Of a stretch of 64,000 nt of DNA, positions 17,620 through 27,388 are shown one piece after another. Below the pieces are notes generated by a model. The model was given only the letters and a program-made list of their open reading frames with translations, did not search any database and was not told the origin of the DNA. Each line of letters opens with the position of its first letter. Within the stretch, counting starts at the first letter, position 1. The stretch covers positions 1 through 64,000 of the forward strand of contig CAVVPD010000003.1 in NCBI GenBank assembly GCA_963750045.1. Reading direction: 5' to 3'. This DNA is from DASUAS01 sp963750045. GTDB taxonomy: Bacteria; Actinomycetota; Acidimicrobiia; IMCC26256; DASPTH01. The position numbers and the translations under genes were made by a program.

Positions 17620-18767
17620 TCAGGTGCCGATTCCGGCCGTCGCCCGCTCGGCCACCAGCGCCACCTGCTCGTCGGTGAGGGTCAACGCGACCCGGACGTG
17701 ACGTTGCCCGGCGGGGCCGTAGAAGTCTCCCGGCGCGACCACCAGACCGGTGGTGGCGAGCTCCTCGGCGATCGCCCAGCCGCCGCGCGCGGCCGCGAGC
17801 GTCGCGCAGCCAGAGGTAGAAGGTGTGCGGACCGCCGTCGTGCACCAGGCCGCGGGCTTCGAGCGCGGGCAGAACCACCGTGCGCCGCGCCGCGTAGCGC
17901 AGCTGCTGCACGCGGACGTGCTCGTCGTCGCCGAGCGCGGCGGCCGCCGCGGCCTGCACCGGGGCCGGGGTCATCAACCCACCGTGCTTGCGCACCTCGC
18001 CGAGGTACCGGACCAGATCCCGGTCGCCGGCCACGAACCCGGCACGCAACCCCGCCATGTTCGAGCGCTTCGACAGCGAGTGCACCGCGAGCACTCCCCG
18101 GTTGTCGGCCTGCAGCGCGGTGACGGGCGCGGCCGGCGCGCCGGTCTCGTCGTAGGTGAACTCGGCGTAGCACTCGTCGCTGGCCACGACGATCCCGCGC
18201 GCCCGCGCCCATTCGACGGCCGCGATCATCTGCTCGGGCGAGGCCGCCACCCCCGTCGGGTTGCTCGGCTCGTTGCACCACAGCACGAGGGCCCGCTCGG
18301 CGTCGGCGGGATCGACACGCGCGAGGTCGAGGTGCCAACCGTCGTCGACCGGCACGCGCACCGGCCGCAGGCCCGCGAGCAACGCGCCCATCTCGTAGGT
18401 GGGATACGCGGCGGCCGGGTAGAGGACGGTGTCGCGCGACGGGTCCCGCAGCGACAGGACCCGGGGCAACGACGCCACGAGCTCCTTGGTGCCGATGCAC
18501 GCGACCACCTCGTCGGCCGTGACCCGACACCCGAACCGGCGGCCGATCCAGCCCGCGGCCGCGTCGCGCAGCCCGGGGCTCCCGATGGTGGCGGGATAGC
18601 CGGTGGCGCCCGACGCGGCGTCGACGAGCGCGGCGCACCGCGACGTCGGGCATCGGGTCGACCGGCGTGCCCACGGACGCGTCGATCATGCCACCCGCCA
18701 CCGCGGCTGCGACGGCGCGCACGGGGCCGAGGCGGTCGTGAGGGTACGGCGGCGGGACGAAGGCCAT
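17620..18767 (-). CDS. dapC: Succinyl-diaminopimelate aminotransferase DapC, frameshifted
   Basis: This PLP fold-type I aminotransferase makes N-succinyl-LL-2,6-diaminopimelate. It starts MAFVPPPYPHDRLGPV, an opening shared by actinobacterial DapC. Core motifs are LYPAAAYPTYEMGALLAG, VLWCNEPSNPTGV, ASDECYAEFTYD and the PLP lysine in VHSLSKRSNMAGLRAG. The frame changes near 18640 and near 17806, and the last part reads LVVAPGDFYGPAG to TAGIGT. The dapC-dapD-dapE order completes the succinylase route. The frame changes look like sequencing errors. Confidence 0.88.
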
Positions 18768-18776
18768 CGCCGGAGG

Positions 18777-20126
18777 TTAACTGGCGCCCGGCTCCCCATC
18801 CCCGTGGGCGGGTCGGTCCGTCGGGGTGAGCGACTCGTAGCTCTCGAGCCGCGCGCGGCCATGATCCTTGGCCGCGTACATCGCGAAGTCGGCCCGGCGC
18901 AGCAGCTCCGCCGCGCTCGACCTGCCGTCGCCCGCGCTGGCGATGCCGATGCTCACGGTCGTCACGAGGTCGCCCTCGCCGAGGTCGACCGGCTCCGCCA
19001 CGGCCACGAGCAACCGCTCGGCGATCTGCTCGGCCTCCTGCGGGTCGTGGAGGTCGGGCAGGACGGCGGCGAACTCGTCGCCGCCGAGGCGCGCCACGCT
19101 GTCGGACGGGCGCACGGTGTCGAGCAGACGGCGGGCGACCTTCTGGAGCAGGCGGTCGCCGACTTCGTGGCCGAGGTTGTCGTTCACGGTCTTGAAGCGG
19201 TCGAGATCGAGGTAGAGGACGGCGAGGAACGACTCGTGCCGGCGGATCCGCGCGAGCTCGTGCTCGATCCGATCGAGCAGGAGCACCCGGTTCGGGAGGC
19301 CGGTGAGCGAATCGTGGAGCACACGGTGGCTGAGCGACGCCTCGTTGAGCTTCGACTCCGTCACGTCGCGCGCGATCCCTTCGATCGCGGTGACGTTGCC
19401 GAGCGGGCCGCGCAACGGCACGACGCGATGGTCGGTCCAGATCAGCGTCCCGTCGCGACGGATCATCCGAATCTGGATCGAGCTGACGTCTTCGACGCCG
19501 CGCGTCACGAGCTCGCGGACCGCCTCGACGTCGTCTTCGTGGGTGATCCCGAAGAGGAGGTCCAGGTCGGCGTACAGCTCCGCCGGCGTGTACCCGATGA
19601 CGGCCTCGACCGCGGGGTTCAGGTATTCGAACGACGGTGACGGTCCGATGTGGATCCGGTACATCAGGTCGGCGGCGTTCTCCGACAACAGCCGGAATCG
19701 CTCCTCGGACGCCCGCAGCGCGACCTCGGCGCGACGCTGCTCGGTGACCTCCACGAACGTGCAGATCACCCCCGTGATCGAACCCTGGACCGGATCGCGC
19801 ACCGGCGACGTGCCGACCAGCGTCCAGTAGATCTCCCCATTCGGGATCCGGACCCCCATCAGGAAGTCGCGCAGCACCTCGCCGGTGCGCAGGGTTCGCA
19901 TCGACGGGATCTCGTCCGGCACCAGCAGGTCACCGCGTTCGTCGACGAAGTCGAGGCGCGTGTGGAACAGATCGGCCTCCGACACCGAAGCAGTCAACAT
20001 TCCGAACGCGTCGCGGGCCCGCCGGTTCGAAACGAGGACGCGCCCCTTGCGGTCGAATGCCACGACCGCGATGTCGAGCGCGTCGAGGAGCTGCTCGTGG
20101 GTGACGGCGGGCTCGGTGGCGGACAC
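18777..20126 (-). CDS. PAS-PAS-GGDEF diguanylate cyclase
   Basis: A 449-residue signalling protein likely to make cyclic di-GMP from two GTP. PAS 1 spans about 10-130 and PAS 2 about 140-260, with the PAC-type ending AIEGIARDVTESK. The GGDEF domain begins HDSLTGLPNRVLLLD. The active-site GGDEF at 348-352 is intact. RPSD at 339-342 matches the inhibitory RxxD site five residues upstream, so product inhibition is expected. There is no EAL domain and no membrane helix. It lies between the dapC and hflX genes. Confidence 0.92.
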   Translation of the reverse strand: MSATEPAVTHEQLLDALDIAVVAFDRKGRVLVSNRRARDAFGMLTASVSEADLFHTRLDFVDERGDLLVPDEIPSMRTLRTGEVLRDFLMGVRIPNGEIYWTLVGTSPVRDPVQGSITGVICTFVEVTEQRRAEVALRASEERFRLLSENAADLMYRIHIGPSPSFEYLNPAVEAVIGYTPAELYADLDLLFGITHEDDVEAVRELVTRGVEDVSSIQIRMIRRDGTLIWTDHRVVPLRGPLGNVTAIEGIARDVTESKLNEASLSHRVLHDSLTGLPNRVLLLDRIEHELARIRRHESFLAVLYLDLDRFKTVNDNLGHEVGDRLLQKVARRLLDTVRPSDSVARLGGDEFAAVLPDLHDPQEAEQIAERLLVAVAEPVDLGEGDLVTTVSIGIASAGDGRSSAAELLRRADFAMYAAKDHGRARLESYESLTPTDRPAHGDGEPGAS

Positions 20127-20127
20127 G

Positions 20128-21426
20128 TCAGGCGTCGCGGACCACGACGAAATCGCCGAAGCGCGTGAGATCGCGCGCCGGAAGCCGCGCCCGCAGCCGG
20201 GTGCCTCCCTCCGCGTGCACCTCTACCAGCACTTCGCCCTCCCGGTGCAGCGCGGCGACGACGTCACCCCGCTCGTACGGAACGACGAACTCCACGATAG
20301 GGGCGAGGGCTCGCAATTGTGCCGCGACCGTGTCCACCACTCCGACGAGGCCTGCGCCCGTGACCGCCGACGCGATGGCCGCCCCGGGCTCGGCCGCCAG
20401 CAACGCCTTCAGGTCTTCCGGTGCCGCGCGGTCGGCCTTGTTGAGGACCACGAGCTCGGGCACCTCGTCGGCGCCGATCTCGCGCAGGACCTTGCGTACC
20501 GCCTGGATCTGCTCGGAGGCGTCGGCGGAGCTCGCGTCGACCACGTGGACGAGCAGGTCGGCGTCGACCACCTCCTCCAGCGTCGAGCGGAACGCCTCGA
20601 CCAGCTGGTGGGGCAGGCGCCGGACGAAACCCACGGTGTCGGACACGAGCACGGTCTCGCCGCCGGGGAGCCGCAAGCGGCGGGTGGTCGGGTCGAGGGT
20701 CGAGAAGAGCTGGTCCTCGACGAGGGCGTGCGCGGCGGTGAGGCGGTTGAGGAGCGTCGACTTCCCCGCGTTGGTGTAGCCCACCAACGCGAGGGTCGAC
20801 ACCCCGCTGCGCCGACGGGCCTTGCGCTGGGTGGCGCGGTTCTTGGCCAGCCGTTCGAGGTCGCGCTCGAGCTTCGCCACCCGCGAGAGGATGCGCCGCC
20901 GATCGACCTCGAGCTGGGTCTCGCCGGGGCCACGGGTCCCGATGCCCGCGCCCTGCTGGCTGAGCTGGTTCCCGCGTCCGCGCAGACGCGGCAGGCGGTA
21001 GCGCAACTGCGCCAGCTCCACCTGCACCATGCCCTCCTGGCTGGTGGCGTGCTGGGCGAAGATGTCGAGGATCAGCGCGACCCGGTCCACGACGTCGACC
21101 TGGAACAGCTTCTCCAGGTTCCGTTGCTGCGCGGGAGTGAGCTCGTCGTCGAACACCACGAGATCGATGTCGAGGGTCTCCGCGAGCTCCTGGAGCTCCT
21201 TGGCCTTGCCCGAGCCGATGTAGGTCGCCGGGTCGGGGGTGTCCCGTCGTTGCAGGATCAGCTCGACGGGTTCGGCGCCGGCGGTGTCGGCCAGCAGCGC
21301 GAGCTCCTCGAGCGACGCCTGCGCGGCTTCCGCGTCGCGCGTGCCGATGCCCGTGCCGACCAGGAGCGCGCGCTGGCGGACGACCCCGAGGTCGACCTCG
21401 GTGGCGGTGAGGCGCCGGCGACTCAC
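20128..21426 (-). CDS. hflX: GTPase HflX
   Basis: HflX is a ribosome-associated GTPase that splits stalled or damaged ribosomes. The N-terminal HflX domain contains ATYIGSGKAKEL, VFDDELTPAQQRNLE and QLRYRLPRLRGRG. The signature GAGIGTRGPGETQLEVDRR follows. The G domain has GYTNAGKST (216-224), DTVGFVRRLPHQLVEAFRST and NKAD. The start is a GTG at 21426 overlapping the dapF stop by four bases. Length of 432 residues is normal. Confidence 0.95.
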   Translation of the reverse strand: MSRRRLTATEVDLGVVRQRALLVGTGIGTRDAEAAQASLEELALLADTAGAEPVELILQRRDTPDPATYIGSGKAKELQELAETLDIDLVVFDDELTPAQQRNLEKLFQVDVVDRVALILDIFAQHATSQEGMVQVELAQLRYRLPRLRGRGNQLSQQGAGIGTRGPGETQLEVDRRRILSRVAKLERDLERLAKNRATQRKARRRSGVSTLALVGYTNAGKSTLLNRLTAAHALVEDQLFSTLDPTTRRLRLPGGETVLVSDTVGFVRRLPHQLVEAFRSTLEEVVDADLLVHVVDASSADASEQIQAVRKVLREIGADEVPELVVLNKADRAAPEDLKALLAAEPGAAIASAVTGAGLVGVVDTVAAQLRALAPIVEFVVPYERGDVVAALHREGEVLVEVHAEGGTRLRARLPARDLTRFGDFVVVRDA

Positions 21427-22274
21427 AGCTCGACTTCTACGTCGAACACGTGCACGACCGGGCCGCCGAGGCGGATGGTGTCGCCCAACTCGACCACGAG
21501 GTCGCCACCGGGCACGTGCACGACCGCGCGTTCGCCGACGAACCCCCGGCGCTGCGCGACCGCGGCGGCCGCGCACGCACCGGTCCCGCAGCTCAGGGTC
21601 TCCCCCACGCCACGCTCCCACACCCGCATGTCGAGCTCGTCGGCGCCGCCGGGGGTGGCGCGCACGAACTCGACGTTGGTGCGACGGGGGAAGCGGTCGT
21701 CGTGCTCGAGGTGTGGGCCGTGCTGCGTGACGCGGGCGGTCGCGGGGTCGTCGACGAACAGCACGAGATGCGGGTTGCCCATGCCCGCGGCGTCCCCCTC
21801 GTAGTGCGTGCCGTGGTACTCGGCGGTGATCCCGAACGGCGAGTCGAGCGCCAGCGGGATGTGCGCGGGATCGAAGGTGACGGGGCCCATGTCGACGGTC
21901 GCGGCGACGACCTCGTTCGTCGCCGCGTCACGCGTGACCTCCACGCGGCGACGACCGCCGCCGGTGTCGACGGCGAGGGTGCCGTCCGCCCCCAGGCCGT
22001 CGCGTGCGGCGGCCCAGGCCAGCGCGCGCATCCCGTTGCCGCTCATCTCCGCCATCCCGCCGTCGGCGTTGAAGAGGAGCATCTCCGCGTCGGCACCGTT
22101 CCGACCGGGTTGCACGACGATGAGACCGTCGGCGCCGATGCCGCGGTGGCGGTCGCACAGCTCGCGGGCCTGCTCCGAGTGGATCGAACATTCGCGCGCG
22201 TCGTCCCCGAGCCACGACCAGACGAGGAAGTCGTTCCCGGTGGCGTGCAGCTTCGAGAGGCGGACGGCAGTCAT
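21423..22274 (-). CDS. dapF: Diaminopimelate epimerase DapF (first catalytic Cys is Ser)
   Basis: DapF converts LL- to meso-diaminopimelate using two cysteines. The start MTAVRLSKLHATGNDFLV is canonical, and the second catalytic cysteine is present in GETLSCGTGACA (Cys229). The first site, normally in an EMCGNG context, reads NADGGMAEMSGNGMR here. Serine thus replaces the first catalytic cysteine at residue 78. If not a sequencing error, activity would be altered or lost. The gene lies in the overlapping miaB-miaA-dapF-hflX block. Confidence 0.93.
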   Translation of the reverse strand: MTAVRLSKLHATGNDFLVWSWLGDDARECSIHSEQARELCDRHRGIGADGLIVVQPGRNGADAEMLLFNADGGMAEMSGNGMRALAWAAARDGLGADGTLAVDTGGGRRRVEVTRDAATNEVVAATVDMGPVTFDPAHIPLALDSPFGITAEYHGTHYEGDAAGMGNPHLVLFVDDPATARVTQHGPHLEHDDRFPRRTNVEFVRATPGGADELDMRVWERGVGETLSCGTGACAAAAVAQRRGFVGERAVVHVPGGDLVVELGDTIRLGGPVVHVFDVEVEL

Positions 22275-23197
22275 GCGCTCCAGCTTGCCAGGAGCGCCGG
22301 GAGCACCGAGCACGGATTGCCGGTGGCCCCGAACCACCGGATCCGCGGGTCACGCCGGAACCACATGCGCTGTCGCCGGGCGAACCTGCGGGTGCGGGCC
22401 ACGGCGGCGTCGAGGGCGGCCTCGAGCGACGGCTCCTCGCCGCTCAGGTGCGCCAGCACCTCCTGGTAGCCGATCGCCTGCCGGGCGGTGCGTGAGAGCG
22501 TGCCGGCCCCGGCGAGGGCCAGGACCTCGTCGACCAGGCCGTCGTGGCGCATGCGGGCGAACCGCTGCTCGATGCGGGTCGCGAGCACGGGGCGCGCCAG
22601 CCACACCCCGGCGACGCGCACCGGGAACACCGTCGGGCCGAACTCCTGGACCCCGTTGCCGAACGAGGAGAACGGGCGGCCGGTGGCGCGGATCACCTCC
22701 AGGGCGCGCGCGATCCGGCGTACGTTGCCCGGCTCGATGCCGGCGGCAGCGACCGGGTCGAGACGGACCAGCTCCTCGTAGGCCGCGGCGAGCCCGGCGG
22801 GGGTCGCGGCTTCGGCGAGGATCTCCGCGCGGGTGACGCGGTCCTCGGGTGGGAACGTGAGCGGGTCGACCACGGCCTGCACGTAGAGGCCGGTGCCGCC
22901 GACGAGCAGCGCCCGCCTGCCGCGCCGCTCGATGTCGGCGACCGCAGCGCGCGCCTCGAGCTGGAAGCGCGCCACCGACCATTCCTCGCCCGGGTCGACC
23001 ACGTCGATCAGGTGGTGGGGCACCTCGGCCCGTTCCGCAGGTGTCGCCTTGGCGGTCCCGATGTCGAGGCCGCGGTACACCTGCATCGAGTCGACCGACA
23101 CGATCTCGACGTCGCCGAAGGCGCGGGCCACCCCGAGGGCGAGCGCCGACTTCCCGGAGGCGGTGGGGCCGACGATCGCGAGGTGCGGACGGGTCAC
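22271..23197 (-). CDS. miaA: tRNA dimethylallyltransferase MiaA
   Basis: MiaA adds an isopentenyl group to A37 of UNN-reading tRNAs. The protein (308 residues, GTG start at 23197) has the P-loop GPTASGKS at residues 10-17. It also has VSVDSMQVYRGLDIGTAK, PHHLIDVVDPGEEWSVARF and GGTGLYVQAVVDPL, all MiaA signatures. A FARRQRMWFRRDPR tail follows. It overlaps miaB and dapF by four bases each. MiaB acts on its product, so the pairing is functional. Confidence 0.96.
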   Translation of the reverse strand: MTRPHLAIVGPTASGKSALALGVARAFGDVEIVSVDSMQVYRGLDIGTAKATPAERAEVPHHLIDVVDPGEEWSVARFQLEARAAVADIERRGRRALLVGGTGLYVQAVVDPLTFPPEDRVTRAEILAEAATPAGLAAAYEELVRLDPVAAAGIEPGNVRRIARALEVIRATGRPFSSFGNGVQEFGPTVFPVRVAGVWLARPVLATRIEQRFARMRHDGLVDEVLALAGAGTLSRTARQAIGYQEVLAHLSGEEPSLEAALDAAVARTRRFARRQRMWFRRDPRIRWFGATGNPCSVLPALLASWSA

Positions 23198-24666
23198 GCA
23201 GGTGCGGCGGTGACGGGAATGCGGATGCGGGCCGCACGCGGCGGGGTGTGCACCGCGACGAGGTCGCCGCGGAGCCAGTGGGGCGCGGCGTAGGTCACGC
23301 GCACGTCGGCCGTGCCGCCGACCGCCGCCGACTCGTCGCCCGGAGCACCTGCTCCCGGAGCGCCTGCTTCCGGAGCGCCTGCTTCCGGAGAGAAGTGCAC
23401 GAGCTTGTTCTGGCGGGTGCGGCCCGACCACATCGTGGTGTCGTTCTTCGATGGGCCCTCGACCAACACGGACTCCGTGCGACCGACACGCGCCTCGTGC
23501 TTGGCCAGGGCGTGGCGCTCCACCAGCTCGGCGAGCAGGCGCATGCGCTCCTGCGCCACGTCGGGCGCCACGAAGTCGGCGTGCATGTCGGCGGCCGGCG
23601 TGCCCGGGCGGGGCGAGAACACGAACGTGTAGGCCGCGTCGTAGCCCGCGGTGTCGACGACCTCGAGCGTGTCGGCGAAGTCGTCGTCGGTCTCGCCGGG
23701 GAATCCGACGATGATGTCGGTGGTGACCGCGAGGTCGGGGATCGCGGCCCGGGCGTCGCCGAGGCGCTGCAGGTAGCGCGCGGCGGTGTAGCCACGGTGC
23801 ATACGGGCGAGGGTGCGGTCGCTCCCCGACTGCAACGGCAGGTGCAGGTGCTCGCACACCGACGGACATTCGGCCATGGCGGCGATGGTCTCGGGCCGCA
23901 GGTCCTTCGGGTGCGGCGACGTGAAGCGGATGCGCTCGATGCCGTCCACCGCGTCGAGCGCACGCAGCAGGTCGGCGAACTGCGGGCGGTACTGCCCGGC
24001 GCCGAGGTCGCGACCGTAGGAGTTGACGTTCTGGCCGAGCACGGTGATCTCGCGCACGCCGTCGGCCGCGAGCTGCTCGACCTCACGCACGATGTCGCCC
24101 ATCCGGCGGCTGATCTCGGGGCCGCGCACGATGGGCACGATGCAGAAGGTGCACGAGTTGTCGCAGCCCACCTGGATCGTGACCCACGCCGAGTGGTGCT
24201 GGTCGCGCCGCGCCGGCAGGGTCGGCGCTGCCCCGCCCGCCCACCTCTCGTGCTCCTCGAGGATCTCGACCATGGGACCCTCGAAGCGGGCCCGCTCGAG
24301 CAAGGCCACGGCGTGGCCGAGGTTGTGGGTGCCGAACACCACGTCGACGTGACCGGCGCGCTCGACGATGAGCTCACGGTCCTTCTGGGCCAGGCACCCA
24401 CCGACCGCGATCTGGAGGCCGGGCCGCTGCGCCTTCAGCGCCTTCAGTCGCCCGAGGTGGCCGTAGAGCTTGTTGTCCGCGTTCTCGCGGATGCAGCACG
24501 TGTTGAGCACGACCACGTCGGCCGACTCCAACTCGTCGGTCGCCTCCATGCCCTCGGCCGCGAGCAACCCGGCGATGCGCTCGGAATCGTGCTCGTTCAT
24601 CTGGCACCCGTAGGTGCGCACGTAGAAGCGGCGCGGCGGGCCGGCCGCCGGTTCGGGCTGGGTCAC
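23194..24666 (-). CDS. miaB: tRNA-2-methylthio-N6-dimethylallyladenosine synthase MiaB
   Basis: This radical-SAM methylthiotransferase modifies i6A37. The 490-residue protein has the N-terminal UPF0004 domain with Cys21, Cys57 and Cys91. The radical-SAM motif GCDNSCTFCIVP follows (Cys168, Cys172, Cys175). The C-terminal TRAM domain contains LVEGPSKNDTTMWSGRTRQN. An insertion in the TRAM domain, made from 15-base repeats (23341-23385), gives EAGAPEAGAPGAGAPG. The insert is unusual but in frame. Upstream of miaA with a four-base overlap. Confidence 0.95.
   Translation of the reverse strand: MTQPEPAAGPPRRFYVRTYGCQMNEHDSERIAGLLAAEGMEATDELESADVVVLNTCCIRENADNKLYGHLGRLKALKAQRPGLQIAVGGCLAQKDRELIVERAGHVDVVFGTHNLGHAVALLERARFEGPMVEILEEHERWAGGAAPTLPARRDQHHSAWVTIQVGCDNSCTFCIVPIVRGPEISRRMGDIVREVEQLAADGVREITVLGQNVNSYGRDLGAGQYRPQFADLLRALDAVDGIERIRFTSPHPKDLRPETIAAMAECPSVCEHLHLPLQSGSDRTLARMHRGYTAARYLQRLGDARAAIPDLAVTTDIIVGFPGETDDDFADTLEVVDTAGYDAAYTFVFSPRPGTPAADMHADFVAPDVAQERMRLLAELVERHALAKHEARVGRTESVLVEGPSKNDTTMWSGRTRQNKLVHFSPEAGAPEAGAPGAGAPGDESAAVGGTADVRVTYAAPHWLRGDLVAVHTPPRAARIRIPVTAAPA
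23341..23385. repeat. Three 15-bp tandem repeats in miaB
   Basis: Units 23341-23355, 23356-23370 and 23371-23385 are copies of CGGAGCGCCTGCTTC, the first diverged. They encode EAGAP/GAGAP repeats in the MiaB TRAM region. Confidence 0.85.
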
Positions 24667-24731
24667 GACCGGTCAGTGTAGGAGCGGAGCCTCACGGCCC
24701 CGCCCCCACGGACACGCGGCAGCGACGATGA

Positions 24732-25775
<1,044 letters not shown>

Positions 25776-25828
25776 GGTGGAACCCTCCTGTGGGTGTGTG
25801 CGATCTGTTGGGGGAAGTCGTCGTGAGG

Positions 25829-25851
25829 AACGTACGACCGGGGTGTGACAG
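25829..25851 (-). promoter_or_regulatory. PafBC/RecA-NDp-like promoter motif upstream of recA
   Basis: On the minus strand CTGTCACAC, 8 bases, then TACGTT. This fits the mycobacterial LexA-independent damage promoter form TTGTCRGTG-N8-TAnnnT except for the first base and the G/T positions of the 9-mer. It ends 54 bases before the recA start and shares its 9-mer with the motif ahead of the LysM gene. Confidence 0.6.
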
Positions 25852-25904
25852 TCATGCCGGATACCTGTGCCGGGTGCCCGGCGAACTACACCCGTGAAGT
25901 TAGC

Positions 25905-25918
25905 CGAACACCCGTTCG
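25905..25918. promoter_or_regulatory. SOS box upstream of recA
   Basis: CGAAC-ACCC-GTTCG is a perfect LexA palindrome in the recA-SDR divergent region. It most likely serves recA and could also affect the SDR gene, which starts 46 bases away. Confidence 0.88.
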
Positions 25919-25963
25919 GGGTCAAGCATCCCGACAACGGCACGGGCAGACTGCGGGCTCACG

Positions 25964-26815
25964 ATGCCCGAGGGGGACGAGATGCTGCAGGAGCTCGACG
26001 GCAAGGTCGCGGTCATCACCGGCGGCGGCAGCGGGATCGGCGCCTCGCTGGCCCGGGCCTGCGCGGCCGAGAAGATGCGGGTGGTGGTGGTCGACGTCGA
26101 CGAGGACCGGGCGACGGCGGTGGCCGCCGAGCTCCCGGACGGGACCGCGGTCGCCCGGGCCGTCGACGTGTCGGACGCCGCGGCCGTCGAGGCGCTCGCC
26201 GACTTCGCGTTCGACACCTTCGGCGCGGTGCACCTCCTGTGCAACAACGCCGGCATCTCCCCGATCGGGCGCGTGTGGGACTTCACCGACGACGAGTGGG
26301 TCCGCCTGCTCGGCGTCAACGTGCGCGGCGTGGCCAACGGCATCCGCAGCTTCGTGCCCCGCATGATCGAGCAGGGTGAGGGCCACGTCGTCAACACCGG
26401 CTCGGGCGCAAGCTTCGTGTCGACCCCACGCCTCGGCCCCTACGGCGCGACCAAGCACGCGATCGTCGGGCTCTCCGAGGCGCTGCGCTACGAGCTCGAC
26501 GGCACGGGCGTCGGTGTGAGCGTGCTCGTCCCCGCGGGCGTGAACACCAACATCGGCGACGCGATGGTCCGGCCCTCGGCGACCGATGCCGACACCGTCG
26601 CCGACGACTTCACGGTGCTCACCGGCGCACTCGACCCGACGTCGCTCGAGATGATCGAGCCCGACGTGGTCGCCGACGTGACCCTCGTCGGCGTGCGCGA
26701 GGGCTGGGACTACATCGTGATGGGCCCCGGGCAGTCGGTCGGCGTCGAGCGCCGCTACGGCGAGGTCCTCGACGCGCACCGCCGCAGCAAGGAGCGCTTC
26801 CCCGGCCTCCCGTGA
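25964..26815 (+). CDS. Short-chain dehydrogenase/reductase
   Basis: A 283-residue classical SDR. The cofactor motif is GGGSGIG (20-26), then CNNAG and the catalytic Ser-Tyr-Lys with YGATK (Tyr160, Lys164). DVDED after the second strand suggests NAD(H) preference. The substrate is unknown. An in-frame ATG at 25982 is an alternative start. It is divergent from recA and convergent with thpR, and could be influenced by the SOS box upstream. Confidence 0.9.
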   Translation: MPEGDEMLQELDGKVAVITGGGSGIGASLARACAAEKMRVVVVDVDEDRATAVAAELPDGTAVARAVDVSDAAAVEALADFAFDTFGAVHLLCNNAGISPIGRVWDFTDDEWVRLLGVNVRGVANGIRSFVPRMIEQGEGHVVNTGSGASFVSTPRLGPYGATKHAIVGLSEALRYELDGTGVGVSVLVPAGVNTNIGDAMVRPSATDADTVADDFTVLTGALDPTSLEMIEPDVVADVTLVGVREGWDYIVMGPGQSVGVERRYGEVLDAHRRSKERFPGLP

Positions 26816-26824
26816 GCACGCCGG

Positions 26825-27388
26825 TCACGCGCCGAGGAGGACGAACCGTCTCCGCTCGGTGTGGACCGCACCGTCGGGACGGGTGTCGCTGTCGAACAGC
26901 ACGACCCGGTCGACGGTGAAGCGCGGTCCCGCGGGTCCTGCGCACAGACGCTCCACCACGTCGCGTGCGTCGTGTGCCGCGTTGGCGCGCGCGAGGGTGA
27001 GGTGCGGGCGGAACGGGCGATCGGCGGCGGCGAACCCGAGCCGCGCGGTGGCCGCCCCGATCGCACCCGCGAGCGCACCGAGCTCCGCGGCACCGGTCGA
27101 CACCGCGAGCCACACGACCGATGCCCGTGGCGGTGACGGGAACGCGCCCGCGCCCCCGAGCGCGAGGGCGAAGGGGGCGATCCCTCGGACCGATTCGACG
27201 ACCGATTCGGCGAGCGACTCGACGTCGTCGACCCGGCCCAGGAACTGCAGGGTGAGGTGCTGCTGCCCCGGGGCGCACCAGCGGAGCCCGTCGTCGATTC
27301 GACGCGCCGATTCGGCGACCGATTCGGTCCAACGGAGCACCGCAGGTGGCGGCGCCACCGCGAGGAACGCCCGTCCGAGCGCGGTCAC
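26825..27388 (-). CDS. thpR: RNA 2',3'-cyclic phosphodiesterase (2'-5' RNA ligase family)
   Basis: A 187-residue protein of the 2H phosphoesterase family. The two HxTx motifs are HLTLQFLG and HLTLARAN. The start is a GTG at 27388, overlapping the cinA stop by four bases, and the opening TALGRAFLAVAPP is typical. These enzymes open 2',3'-cyclic phosphates on RNA ends. Linkage to cinA and recA is common in actinobacteria. The gene is intact. Confidence 0.88.
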   Translation of the reverse strand: MTALGRAFLAVAPPPAVLRWTESVAESARRIDDGLRWCAPGQQHLTLQFLGRVDDVESLAESVVESVRGIAPFALALGGAGAFPSPPRASVVWLAVSTGAAELGALAGAIGAATARLGFAAADRPFRPHLTLARANAAHDARDVVERLCAGPAGPRFTVDRVVLFDSDTRPDGAVHTERRRFVLLGA

